In this document: positions 25,102 to 33,360 of the stretch, in pieces
How the letters are laid out: each line of letters begins with the position of its first letter
Numbering within the stretch: position 1 is the stretch's first letter
Assembly (NCBI GenBank): GCA_003235365.1
Contig: QJWJ01000382.1
Location: forward strand, 1 to 64,000
Length of the DNA: 64,000 nt
Source: Deltaproteobacteria bacterium
GTDB taxonomy: Bacteria > Myxococcota_A > Polyangia > Polyangiales > Polyangiaceae
Direction: 5' to 3'
Position numbers and translations under genes: made by a program
The notes under the pieces: generated by a model
The model's database searches: none
What the model was told of the DNA's origin: nothing
The model's input: the letters and a program-made list of their open reading frames with translations, nothing else

Positions 25102-25569
25102 ATGACCGCCAAACAACGCGTGGCGTACGTCATCGCCACCTGGTTCGGTTGTGGGTTTTCGCCCAAGGCACCGGGCACCGTCGGTTCGGTGGGCACGGTG
25201 CCGTTGCACGTCGCGTTGTGTTTCGGTCCGACGTGGCTGCACTGGTGCGTGGTGGCGGTGGCGACGGTGGTGGGCATTTGGGCCTCGCAAGTCGTCGCCG
25301 AGCACCGGGGTGAGCACGACCCGGGCCTGGTGGTCATCGACGAAGTCGCAGGAACCTTGATCGCGATGGGCGCCGTCCGCACCGCGGCGTGGCCAGCACA
25401 GTTGTTCGCCCTGGTCGCGTTCCGGGTGCTCGACATCACCAAACCCCCGCCAATCCGCCAGGCGGAGCGCGCCAATCCGCCGGGGCTCGGCATCATGCTC
25501 GACGACCTGATCGCGGGCGTCGGTGCCGGCGTGCTCGCGGCGTTCGTGGTCAGCCAGGGCTGGCTGTAG
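25102..25569 (+). CDS. pgpA: Phosphatidylglycerophosphatase A
   Basis: A 155-residue inner-membrane enzyme that removes phosphate from phosphatidylglycerol phosphate, the last step to phosphatidylglycerol. Family landmarks are FGCGFSPKAPGTVGS near the N-terminus, VIDEVAGTLIAM with the acidic metal-binding residues, FRVLDITKPPPI, and GIMLDDLIAGVGAG. Membrane helices lie between the motifs. The length is normal for PgpA. It is convergent with the M28-like gene, only 22 bases away. Confidence 0.95.
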   Translation: MTAKQRVAYVIATWFGCGFSPKAPGTVGSVGTVPLHVALCFGPTWLHWCVVAVATVVGIWASQVVAEHRGEHDPGLVVIDEVAGTLIAMGAVRTAAWPAQLFALVAFRVLDITKPPPIRQAERANPPGLGIMLDDLIAGVGAGVLAAFVVSQGWL

Positions 25570-25591
25570 TGTCCTGAATGCGGCGTGGCGA

Positions 25592-26797
25592 TCAGTTCGC
25601 CGCGGGGCCCGCTGGAGCGCCCCCCGCCGGGGGCAACTCCGGGCCCGCTACGCCAGAGACCACACTGCTCGCCGGAGCATCCTCCCCCGGTTCGTCGATC
25701 TCGGTGGAAGGACCCATCAGCGATGGCAGCGCGCGCACGATACCGGCAACCACGCGACCCATGCGCGGGAAGTCCAAGCGGTCGGGCGTGTCTTGCGCAC
25801 CGCCGAACTCGGGGTAGCGCAGCCCATGCGTGTCGTAGATCAACATGGCGGGGTAACCGGCGTGCAAGAACTGGTCGTGCAACGTGCCGGGAATGCTCGG
25901 CGCGTCGCTGAACGCGGTAACCCGGCGCACCGGGACGCTGGTCGTGTCGACCAAAGCGGAGTTGAAGTGATCCGAGATCACCGCATGTTCGGGATAAGAA
26001 ACGAGAGCAATGAATTGCGCGAACGGATCCAACAACGGCACGATTTCCGAGCCGTGCTGTGATCCGGCCCTGTCACTGAACACGCCGAGACCATGCAGTT
26101 CGATCATCGCGGTGACTTTGACGTCGCGACGCTCCACGTCTTTGAGGAAGGCCCCGACGCCCGTCGCCTGAGGATCGCGCCGCATCCCGGCGTCGGAGAA
26201 CCAGACCAAGTCGACACTGCGCAGCGCACGACGCCGTTCGAGGTGTTTGGCGATGCAAAGCAGCGCCGCAGCACCACTGGCGTTGTCGTCGCTGCCGACC
26301 GAGCCCAAAGGGCTGTCCAGGCGTGCCCCGACGACGACGCTGTGGTCGCCTCGTCGGGCGCCCGCGAAGTGGACGACCAGGTTCTGCTGTACTTCATCAC
26401 CGACGCTGAACCCCTGACGGGAGACGGAGAGGCCGTAGCCCTCCAACGTCTGGTGCACCCAATCGGTCGCATCGGCCAAGCCCAGCGGGTGGTCGACGTT
26501 GCGCTCCCCAAAGCCCGCCAGCGCCGTGACGAACTGCTCGAGCTCCGAGGCGATCTCTCGTTCGAGCGCCGTCGCTGGCGCCAAGGGCCGAGCTCGCGGC
26601 ACCGAGTCAGACGCCACCGGCGCCGGTTCGGCGCTGGGCTCTTGGACCGGCGCTGCGGGAGCGGCGCTGGCGCATCCCGCAAGCGCAGCCAAAACCGCGG
26701 GCCAAAGTAGCCGTGTCCGCTCTAGATGAGCGTTCGCGATTCGCGAACGCTCATTCGATCCAACTCGTGCTCGCCCATTTAGTGCGACGTTCGACAT
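25592..26797 (-). CDS. M28 peptidase-like lipoprotein lacking zinc ligands
   Basis: A 401-residue lipoprotein: signal LLWPAVLAALAGC (Cys 42), Pro/Ala linker, then an M28-like aminopeptidase fold (HSVVVGARLDSPLG, GSDDNASGAAALL, DTPDRLDF). Several metal and catalytic residues of the family appear replaced: the zinc His of HxD is Arg 159; the Glu-Glu pair is SDAG (201-204); the Asp of LDMxG is Glu 233; and the final His before the DT motif is Gly in FGGAQDT. Asp 161 and Asp 171 remain. I infer a catalytically dead, perhaps binding, homologue. The ATG at 26797 has AGGAGG four bases upstream. It is divergent from purE. A 29-bp palindrome lies within codons 15-24. Confidence 0.88.
   Translation of the reverse strand: MSNVALNGRARVGSNERSRIANAHLERTRLLWPAVLAALAGCASAAPAAPVQEPSAEPAPVASDSVPRARPLAPATALEREIASELEQFVTALAGFGERNVDHPLGLADATDWVHQTLEGYGLSVSRQGFSVGDEVQQNLVVHFAGARRGDHSVVVGARLDSPLGSVGSDDNASGAAALLCIAKHLERRRALRSVDLVWFSDAGMRRDPQATGVGAFLKDVERRDVKVTAMIELHGLGVFSDRAGSQHGSEIVPLLDPFAQFIALVSYPEHAVISDHFNSALVDTTSVPVRRVTAFSDAPSIPGTLHDQFLHAGYPAMLIYDTHGLRYPEFGGAQDTPDRLDFPRMGRVVAGIVRALPSLMGPSTEIDEPGEDAPASSVVSGVAGPELPPAGGAPAGPAAN
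26726..26754. repeat. Perfect 29-bp palindrome inside a coding region
   Basis: ATGAGCGTTCGCGA (26726-26739), a single central T, and TCGCGAACGCTCAT (26741-26754) form 14-bp perfect arms. It lies 43 bases into the M28-like gene, before its signal-peptide core. It could fold into a strong mRNA hairpin or be a dimeric protein's DNA site. Confidence 0.9.
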
Positions 26798-26956
26798 CCT
26801 GCCTCCTGTACGTGACCATCGGCCAACCGCCAAGCCCGTTTGACCTGTTCAAGGAGCGCAGCTTTGGTAGGGTGCGCCCCCGTCGGCGAGCCCCCCCCTT
26901 ACGAGGTGATGAGTGGGCACTCCGGCGAGATGATCTCTAGGTATCGAGACGAACCG

Positions 26957-27463
26957 ATGACTGAATCAAACACAGACAAACCACTGGTCGCCGTGCTGAT
27001 GGGCTCGAAGAGCGACTGGGACGTCATGCAGCACGTTTCCAAGACCTTCGACGACCTCGGCATCGCTCACGAGGTTCGCGTCCTGTCTGCGCACCGCACG
27101 CCCCACGCGGCGGCGGAGTACACTGAGGGCTTGGCCGCCCGCGGCGTTCGCGTCGTGATCGCCGCCGCTGGCGGCGCAGCGCACCTCGCTGGCGTCGTGG
27201 CAGCCCACACTCGTCTCCCCGTGCTCGGCGTCCCGATGCAGGGTTGGGCTCTGCAGGGCATGGACGCTCTGCTATCGACAGTTCAGATGCCCGCGGGCAT
27301 TCCGGTGGCGACGTTCGCCATCGGTAAGCCTGGCGCCATCAACGCCGCGCTGTTCGCCGCGTCGGTGCTCGGTCTGTCGAACGAGACAATCGCCAAGGCC
27401 TGGGCGGACTTCCGCGCCGACCAGACCGAGAAGGTCCTGGGCATCGGCGATCCGCGCGGCTGA
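26957..27463 (+). CDS. purE: N5-carboxyaminoimidazole ribonucleotide mutase PurE
   Basis: A 168-residue class I PurE, which rearranges N5-CAIR to CAIR in purine biosynthesis. VLMGSKSDWDVM (substrate phosphate site), LSAHRTPH with the catalytic His, AAAGGAAHLAGVVAAHT and GVPMQGWALQGMDALLSTVQMP are all present. The ATG at 26957 gives the normal start; the open frame further left is unrelated. No purK follows in this window, so it is encoded elsewhere or the operon is split. A TTGACC at 26840 may be a -35 element, but no clear -10 fits. Confidence 0.96.
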   Translation: MTESNTDKPLVAVLMGSKSDWDVMQHVSKTFDDLGIAHEVRVLSAHRTPHAAAEYTEGLAARGVRVVIAAAGGAAHLAGVVAAHTRLPVLGVPMQGWALQGMDALLSTVQMPAGIPVATFAIGKPGAINAALFAASVLGLSNETIAKAWADFRADQTEKVLGIGDPRG

Positions 27464-27761
27464 CCGAATTTTCAGCCCGACGCGGTCTCGATTCTCGGCA
27501 CCCTTGCCCTGCTTTCGCGGGTCGGCGGGTGATGGGCAACATTCCGTCGAAGCTAGATCGTACGCCTGACGCGCGGCACTGGCGCGAATACTCAAGCTAC
27601 GGGAAATTCCCAACATTCACGGAAGCCGACGCGTCGAGGATCGCACTGCACCTCTTCGCAGGTGCCGGTCAGAAGCTAACGAACAACTTGCACCCACACC
27701 CACAATTGGGTACAAGCGGCGCAGTTTTCACGCCATGGTTGGCGTTGGCAGAAGGGTTCAC

Positions 27762-27821
27762 ATGCGTGTCATCAAAAAGCTGTTGGAACGTTTGCGAATC
27801 CCCCTTCCGGCGCTGGCTTGA
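27762..27821 (+). CDS. Possible 19-residue basic peptide
   Basis: A micro-ORF MRVIKKLLERLRIPLPALA preceded by GAAGGG five bases before the ATG. The translation is a short amphipathic, strongly basic helix. It lies upstream of the best intrinsic terminator in the region, so it may be the coding part of a short transcript or a leader peptide. There is no homology evidence, and a chance ORF of this size is quite possible. Confidence 0.3.
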   Translation: MRVIKKLLERLRIPLPALA

Positions 27822-27897
27822 CGCGAAAACTGGTCGTTGCTCCACCGGAGCAGCGGGCCATTTGCCCTCCCTGTTCAGCACTGATCCCCTTGCTTAT

Positions 27898-27934
27898 GAG
27901 CGCACCCCGATTCGGGGTGCGCTCTTCCTTTTTT
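27898..27934 (+). terminator. Strong intrinsic terminator
   Basis: GAGCGCACCCCGA (27898-27910), one central T, TCGGGGTGCGCTC (27912-27924), then TTCCTTTTTT. The 13-bp perfect stem plus U-run is a textbook rho-independent terminator for a plus-strand transcript. It lies 435 bases past purE, so it probably ends a separate short transcript. Confidence 0.9.
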
Positions 27935-28105
27935 GTCGAGCCCGTTTTGCCGAACCCGCGGTGTAGCGCCGGGTTGAGCCCCTCACGACGCGACGAGTCA
28001 AGGCCCGGGGCGGCCGGAAGGGTGGCCTCGTCCACGCGACCCGTACGCCTTCGCCGCGCCAGCGCCACTTTCCAGCGTGATGCAAAAGTGCTAGTGGGTT
28101 CGACG

Positions 28106-28753
28106 ATGAAATCCTTCTGCATCGCCGCCCTTCTGCTGACGGTCTCTGGCTGCGCTAGCGCACCGGCAGCACCGTTCGACACTCTGCCGAACTCGAACGT
28201 GATCGCGTATCGACTGCAGAACTACGAACCACCGCCCGTCGCCGCCGCGCCCGCTCCCGGCGCTCCCGCGATTCCGGGGATCCCGCCGGAAATCCAACAG
28301 TGGGCCCAGCAAGCTCTCCCGGGCCTGCAGCAGATGATCCCCCCCGGGCTGCTTCCGCCGGGTTTGATCCCCGGCGTGCCCGCCGCGCCCGTGCAGCCCG
28401 CGCCGCAGGCGCCTCGTTTCCACGGCTTTCTGATCCTCGAGCAGCAGCCCGTCATCAGTCCAGAACTCAAAGAGAATCTGGCAGAACTCCTGGGCGAGCC
28501 GGACAACTTTCAAACGCCGACCAGTAATTGCCTGTACGCGGAGATGGGGCTGAGCTTCAGCGCCAGCGCTGGCGCCCCACCAAACGACGTGCTGGTGTCG
28601 TTCTCGTGCAATCAGATGCAAGGTCACAACTTCATTTGGCCGCACCAGAGCACCGGCATGACCTCGGAGACGGTCCGCGCTTTGTCGGAAATCGTCGCCA
28701 AGGTGTTTCCGCCCAGCGCAGGCCCGGCTCCTCAACCCGTGAGCCTCCTCTAA
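28106..28753 (+). CDS. Hypothetical lipoprotein
   Basis: A 215-residue lipoprotein: signal FCIAALLLTVSGC with lipobox Cys 16. A Pro/Ala-rich region (about 45-115) includes a helix EIQQWAQQALPGLQQMIPPG. The C-terminal domain (about 118-205) contains GFLILEQQPVISPELKENLA, TSNCLYAEMG and VLVSFSCNQMQ, with two cysteines that could pair. I do not recognise a family. The ATG at 28106 is the outermost start giving an intact signal; the frame above it is not protein-like. Confidence 0.78.
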   Translation: MKSFCIAALLLTVSGCASAPAAPFDTLPNSNVIAYRLQNYEPPPVAAAPAPGAPAIPGIPPEIQQWAQQALPGLQQMIPPGLLPPGLIPGVPAAPVQPAPQAPRFHGFLILEQQPVISPELKENLAELLGEPDNFQTPTSNCLYAEMGLSFSASAGAPPNDVLVSFSCNQMQGHNFIWPHQSTGMTSETVRALSEIVAKVFPPSAGPAPQPVSLL

Positions 28754-28824
28754 GACGTTCACCCGTTGCGACTCGAGCAGTCGCAACCTTTGCGCTCGCG
28801 TCAGCGCCCAACGAGGTAAGACAA

Positions 28825-29082
28825 ATGAGTCCGTGCGAAGTGAGCACTCCGCCCGTCATCGAAGACGGCAAAGTGACGTTCAACGTCGTTCACAAGGAAT
28901 CCGGGCGCCTGTTTCAATGCGCAATGACGGATTTCGACAGCGTCGAGGTCATCGCCTTGCCGAAGGAGATGACCAACTGGGCCGAAGGTGAGGAACGAGC
29001 GCTCGTGGCGGAACGCGCCAAGGAGTACGCTCGAGAGAACGAGGAGCTGTTCGGCGATCTGTTCGGACAACTCGTGACCTGA
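28825..29082 (+). CDS. Small conserved-looking hypothetical protein
   Basis: An 85-residue soluble acidic protein. The first half has beta character (GKVTFNVVHKESGRLFQCAM, SVEVIALP); the second is a charged helix (GEERALVAERAKEYARENEE). There is no signal or membrane segment. It begins at an ATG with AGGTAAG upstream and follows the lipoprotein gene by 71 bases in the same direction. The function is unknown. Confidence 0.65.
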   Translation: MSPCEVSTPPVIEDGKVTFNVVHKESGRLFQCAMTDFDSVEVIALPKEMTNWAEGEERALVAERAKEYARENEELFGDLFGQLVT

Positions 29083-29289
29083 GCGGTGGTTCACTCCCGC
29101 CACCCACCACCCGGCGGCTTTCCCGGACCGCCGTGTGTGGCGCAACAGGCGAATCAATGATGTGGTCCGACTCGCAGGCGAGATCCCCGATCTGGCACCC
29201 CCACAGCGTTGATATCGGGAACATTTGCGGCAGAGCCGATCGCAAGGGACGACGCCCGCACGGCTCTGGTGTGACGGAGCTGTTGAGCT

Positions 29290-29802
29290 ATGCTGCCCGA
29301 CACCTTGTACCGTCATCCGCCTGGAATCTTCGTGTTCGATCGCCGTTCGGGCGTGATCGACGCTGCGCTCGACACCGTGCTCTGCCATGCCCTCGCGATC
29401 GTGCCGACCATACTGGCCATTGCGCTCACGGCGTGCGGCGCCGATAGCGCGCAGCCCGATGGTGGCGACCCGACGAGCACGCTCGCCGAGCAGCGCCCCC
29501 CCGGAGACGGGACCGTCGTTGGCACTGCAGTGGTCACCGGTGACCCCCATTCGCTGACGACGCGTCAACGACTGTCGCGGTCTGCGTCGGACGTGCGTGT
29601 CGAGCAAATGCCGGACGGCACCCGTCGGGTAAACTTGCAGGGCCGACTCCACCAGGCAAGCGTGGCTCGCATGACACCCGACGGGCGCCTCGAACGCAGT
29701 TGCGTCGATACGCCCGAAGCCCTGGATCGATGGCTGTCGAACGGCTCTGGCCCCCCGAGTGTTCCGGCGTCGGACGGCGCTCGCGGCGGGGCCACCCCAT
29801 GA
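29290..29802 (+). CDS. Lipoprotein coupled to the surface metalloprotease
   Basis: A 170-residue lipoprotein. A hydrophobic core (ALAIVPTILAIALTAC) ends at Cys 49, so the pre-signal N-terminus is unusually long and translation may start further in. The conserved-looking part is VRVEQMPDGTRRVNLQGR followed by RMTPDGRLERSC, two short beta-hairpin-like motifs. The stop overlaps the start of the metalloprotease gene as ATGA, so they are co-translated. It may be a chaperone, inhibitor or anchor partner of that protease, which is inference. Confidence 0.72.
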   Translation: MLPDTLYRHPPGIFVFDRRSGVIDAALDTVLCHALAIVPTILAIALTACGADSAQPDGGDPTSTLAEQRPPGDGTVVGTAVVTGDPHSLTTRQRLSRSASDVRVEQMPDGTRRVNLQGRLHQASVARMTPDGRLERSCVDTPEALDRWLSNGSGPPSVPASDGARGGATP

Positions 29803-32345
29803 CCCGAAGCACGCGCTGGGCGATCCTGGCGACAGCATGGTTCGGCACATCGGAGGCCCGGGCGGCAACGCTGTCAGTCAACGTCACCGATCCCAGTGGC
29901 TCCGGTTTCCGCGCTCAGGGCTCCCCCGACACAGCGTCCACTGCTGGCGGCAACAACGGCACGACGATCGGAGAGCAGCGCCTGATCGCGTTCCAGTTTG
30001 CGGCTGACGTTTGGGGCAGCCTGCTCGAAAGCCCGGTGACGGTCCAGGTCGACGCCAGCATGTCGAACCTGGAGTGCAGCAGCAACAGCGCCGTGCTCGG
30101 CTCGGCTGCGCCCACGTTCTTCTACTCCCAGCCGTCGACGGGCAAGTGGTACCCCGCAGCGCTCGCCGACACGCTCAACGGCTCGGATCTGGACCCAGGT
30201 TTCCCCGACATCGAAGCGACTTTCAACGCGCGTGTCGATCAGTCCAATTGCCTGGGGAGCTCGCGCTGGTACTACGGCCTCGACGGCGCGCCTCCGAACA
30301 ACCGCGTCGACTTCTTGTCAGTCGTCCTGCACGAGCTCGGGCACGGCCTGGGCGTAGTGGCGATGATCGATCTCGACACCGGCGAGTTCCTGGGCGGCGA
30401 CGATGAGCCAGACGCGTTCGGCGCTCTGGTCTTCGACAACGAGGCGAACCAGGCGTGGCCAGAGATGAACGCGGCCCAGCGCGCCCAGTCCATCTCACGT
30501 GTCCGGCAGATCGCATGGAACGGTCCTTCCGTGACTGCAGCGGCGCCCGAGTTTCTCGCGGCGGGTTCTCCCCAAGTGGTCGTCACCCCGAACGTGCCCG
30601 CGTTCAGCGCCGCCATCAGTGAGACCAACTTCGGCCCCACGGTCCTCAACCATTCCGCCGAAGGCCCTCTGATCGAAGTGGCCAACTCCTGCAACGTCCC
30701 CAAAGATCTGGACGGCGCGGTCGTTCTACTGCGCTTCAGAGGCTGCCTGGGAGTCGACGAGGCAGCAAACGCCGGCGCGCTGGCGGTATTGATTGACACC
30801 GACGACGCCCTCGTTCCCCCGGGTGACCTCAACCTCTCGGGCGGCGCGCGGACCACGATCCCGACATTGCATCTGGCCACGGGCGACGCGGACGCACTCT
30901 CTGATGCGCTCTCCGCCCAGACTCTGTCTGTCGCAATCACCGCGTCTTCCCGGCTCGTCGGTGCCGACGACCAAGGCCGCGTCTTGCTCAACGCGACGAG
31001 CCCCATCGAACACGGCAGTTCAATCTCGCATTGGGACTCGCTCACCCGCCGCAGCGCGGCACTCGACGATGGCGAACGCGATCTGCTGATGGAGCCCGCG
31101 GGCGAGTCGGTGGGCTCGGGCGTCGACTTGACTGTTCACATGCTCCAAGACCTGGGCTGGGGCGCGGCGCTTTGCGGCGATGGTGACGTCGATACGGGTG
31201 AGCAATGCGATACCGGCACCGACAACTCCAACACCGAGCCCGACGCCTGCCGAACCAATTGCCGGCTGGCGTCTTGCGGAGACGGCGTCACGGACAGCGG
31301 TGAGGATTGTGACGACGGTGACGACAACGGCACTGGGGCAGCGCAGTGCCAACCGGATTGCACCGCGCCCCGATGTGGCAACGGCACACTGGAACCCGGC
31401 GAGGAATGCGACGACGGCGGAGGCAACTCCGACACCGAGGCGGACAGCTGCCGGACCACGTGCGTCCGGCCCTACTGTGGCGATGGCGTCGAAGATGCGA
31501 ACGAGCTGTGCGACGATGGCAATCTCAACGGCTCCGCAAATAGCAGCTGTTTGGCTGACTGCCAGCGCGTCACTTGCGGCGACGGGATCGTCGCTGGCAC
31601 AGAACAGTGCGACGACGGTGACGAGAACTCCAACTTGCTTCCAAACTCGTGCCGCCGCGATTGCCAGCTGCCTCACTGCGGCGACGGGGTCATCGACGCC
31701 ACCGAAGAATGCGACGACGCAGCAGGCAACGGGACCGGAGCCGACCAGTGTCGCCCCGACTGCGCGGCACCACGCTGTGGCGATGGCATCGTCGACCGCG
31801 GCGAGGAATGCGACGACGGCCGGAGCAACTCCGATGAATCACCCAACGCCTGTCGCAGCACGTGTCGACTTGCGGGATGCGGTGACGGAATACTCGGCCC
31901 AGGTGAACAATGTGACGACGGCAACACCCGTGACGACGACGACTGCAGTTCCGTTTGTCGACTGAACCTGGCGTCAGGCGCCGACGGCGGCCCCCCGGTG
32001 AGGCCCTCACCGTCCACGCCGCGGGACCTCGGCGAAGACGACGGCTCGCCCGAACCGAGTGTGGAACCTTCACCCCGCGAAGACACGTCGTCCGACGGAC
32101 CCGTAAACCATGCCGATGGCGACGCCGGAACGACCCCGCACCCAGTGTTCGACGCGGCTACCGACGAACCGTCGATGCCGTCTTCTGCCGACTTGAAGCA
32201 AGAGAAACCAGACTGCAGTTGTCGCGTGGTCGGGGCACGCCCCGCAGGCATCCCGACACAAGGGGGCTTGGCGGGACTGATCGCCGGTATCGGTTGTGTC
32301 TGGTTGCGACGCCGTCGCCGAACCCGCTCGCACCTCGGCTGCTGA
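29799..32345 (+). CDS. Surface metalloprotease, PA domain, DUF4215 repeats, MYXO-CTERM
   Basis: An 848-residue secreted protein. A signal peptide (WAILATAWFGTSEARA) precedes a zinc-metalloprotease domain with HELGHGLG at residues 178-185. A protease-associated (PA) insertion follows at roughly 290-370 (GAVVLLRFRGCLGVDEAANAG-like). Residues 459-722 hold eight DUF4215 Cys-rich repeats, each CGDG(I/V) ... E.CDDG ... C...C. A Pro/Asp-rich linker leads to CSC (from residue 806), a hydrophobic helix (GLAGLIAGIGCVWL) and RRRRR, the MYXO-CTERM sorting signal for cell-surface attachment. It probably degrades protein outside the cell, in nutrition or predation. It overlaps the upstream lipoprotein by four bases. 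Confidence 0.92.
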   Translation: MTRSTRWAILATAWFGTSEARAATLSVNVTDPSGSGFRAQGSPDTASTAGGNNGTTIGEQRLIAFQFAADVWGSLLESPVTVQVDASMSNLECSSNSAVLGSAAPTFFYSQPSTGKWYPAALADTLNGSDLDPGFPDIEATFNARVDQSNCLGSSRWYYGLDGAPPNNRVDFLSVVLHELGHGLGVVAMIDLDTGEFLGGDDEPDAFGALVFDNEANQAWPEMNAAQRAQSISRVRQIAWNGPSVTAAAPEFLAAGSPQVVVTPNVPAFSAAISETNFGPTVLNHSAEGPLIEVANSCNVPKDLDGAVVLLRFRGCLGVDEAANAGALAVLIDTDDALVPPGDLNLSGGARTTIPTLHLATGDADALSDALSAQTLSVAITASSRLVGADDQGRVLLNATSPIEHGSSISHWDSLTRRSAALDDGERDLLMEPAGESVGSGVDLTVHMLQDLGWGAALCGDGDVDTGEQCDTGTDNSNTEPDACRTNCRLASCGDGVTDSGEDCDDGDDNGTGAAQCQPDCTAPRCGNGTLEPGEECDDGGGNSDTEADSCRTTCVRPYCGDGVEDANELCDDGNLNGSANSSCLADCQRVTCGDGIVAGTEQCDDGDENSNLLPNSCRRDCQLPHCGDGVIDATEECDDAAGNGTGADQCRPDCAAPRCGDGIVDRGEECDDGRSNSDESPNACRSTCRLAGCGDGILGPGEQCDDGNTRDDDDCSSVCRLNLASGADGGPPVRPSPSTPRDLGEDDGSPEPSVEPSPREDTSSDGPVNHADGDAGTTPHPVFDAATDEPSMPSSADLKQEKPDCSCRVVGARPAGIPTQGGLAGLIAGIGCVWLRRRRRTRSHLGC

Positions 32346-32433
32346 ACCCGAGCGGCATCGCGGAAGGCCGCCGCCATCGCTCCCCCCCCATCGCTACCCC
32401 CATGCTACTCGGCGGCTGCTCAGTGAGCGCGCC

Positions 32434-33360
32434 TCAGACCTTGGCGACGACGCGCCCCGAAGCGGCGAGCAGCTCTTCCCAAGAATCCCGCGGTTCGACG
32501 TCGACCCCAACGGACAGGATGTGCCCGCCGCCCCCGACGACGACACCCTTGAGCGGGCAAACGTCGCTGAAATCCCTCCCCCAAGCAGCCGTGATGTGGC
32601 GTGACTTGGGGAGCAGTGCGTTGGTGGGGTCGAAGTCGAACCAGCCGACATCGGGAATGTAGACAGAAGCCCACGCGTGCGACGCGTCAGCGCCGACGAG
32701 GCGCTTTTCCCCTGGTGGAGGGATCGTTTCGAGGTAGCCAGACACGTAACGCGCCGCCAACCCCAAACTGCGCAAGCACCCGATCGCGACGTGCGCGAAG
32801 TCTTGGCACACGCCGCGACGTTCGCGCATCACCTGGCCGAGCGGCGTGCTGATGTCGGTGGCCACCGGATCGTATTCGAAGTCGTCGAAGATTCGCTTGT
32901 TCAGCTCGGTAACGGAGCCGACGAGTGAACGTCCCGCGGCGAATATCGGCGCCGCATACTCCTGCAACAGTCGATGAACACGAACCAACGGAGAATCGAA
33001 GCAGAACTCGCGTTCCGACAGGTAGCGGTCGTCGGTGCGCAACAAACGCCGCACTTCTTCCCACGTGGGGGAGTCCTGTGGCGCCAGCGATGCCAGCGGA
33101 TAGTCCTTGACGGAAACGATGCTCGTGCACGTCACGTCGAGCACGTCGTGCGTCTCCATGACCTCGACCGAATCACACTCGTTGCCGAAGTAGTCTCGCC
33201 GCTGGCTGTGGCTTCGAGGTTTGGGCGATACTTGCACGCTCGACGCGTGCACCAACTGATTCTCCAAGGCGCGAGGGCGCAGATGAGTCAGGTGATGAGC
33301 GTGCATTACGGGCAGCTCGTATTCGTAGCGAGTCGAATGCCGAACGCTGTAGGTTCTCAC
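32434..33360 (-). CDS. Bacterial transglutaminase-like protein
   Basis: A 308-residue cytoplasmic protein of the bacterial transglutaminase-like group. The N-terminal beta domain (YSVRHSTRYEYELPV) is the usual partner of the core fold. The papain-like triad is RRGVCQDFAH (Cys 185), ASHAWASVYIP (His 228) and FDFDPTN (Asp 244). Such enzymes hydrolyse or transfer amide bonds. The GTG at 33360 overlaps the stop of the upstream ATP-grasp/alpha-E gene by four bases, so the two products are made together. It is the last gene of the five-gene cluster. The substrate is unknown, perhaps the peptide built by the ATP-grasp partner. Confidence 0.92.
   Translation of the reverse strand: MRTYSVRHSTRYEYELPVMHAHHLTHLRPRALENQLVHASSVQVSPKPRSHSQRRDYFGNECDSVEVMETHDVLDVTCTSIVSVKDYPLASLAPQDSPTWEEVRRLLRTDDRYLSEREFCFDSPLVRVHRLLQEYAAPIFAAGRSLVGSVTELNKRIFDDFEYDPVATDISTPLGQVMRERRGVCQDFAHVAIGCLRSLGLAARYVSGYLETIPPPGEKRLVGADASHAWASVYIPDVGWFDFDPTNALLPKSRHITAAWGRDFSDVCPLKGVVVGGGGHILSVGVDVEPRDSWEELLAASGRVVAKV

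Larger units (their letters stand above)
27464..28105. other. Lower-GC intergenic region, possible small transcript
   Basis: About 640 bases with lower GC than neighbouring genes. It contains GGGAAATTCCC at 27601-27611, an inverted repeat around ACCCACAATTGGGT at 27703-27716, a weak promoter-like pair (TTGCAC, 17 bases, TACAAG near 27688-27716), a 19-codon micro-ORF and a strong terminator at 27898. Together these suggest a small RNA or leader on the plus strand. I could not match it to 6S RNA, SRP RNA, tmRNA or RNase P RNA by eye. An open frame 27529-27966 has poor codon texture and runs through the terminator, so I do not call it. Confidence 0.35.

Noticed and set aside
27529..27966. A 145-codon open frame after purE
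   Set aside because: Codon texture is poor, it runs through a strong intrinsic terminator, and the translation has no fold-like pattern.
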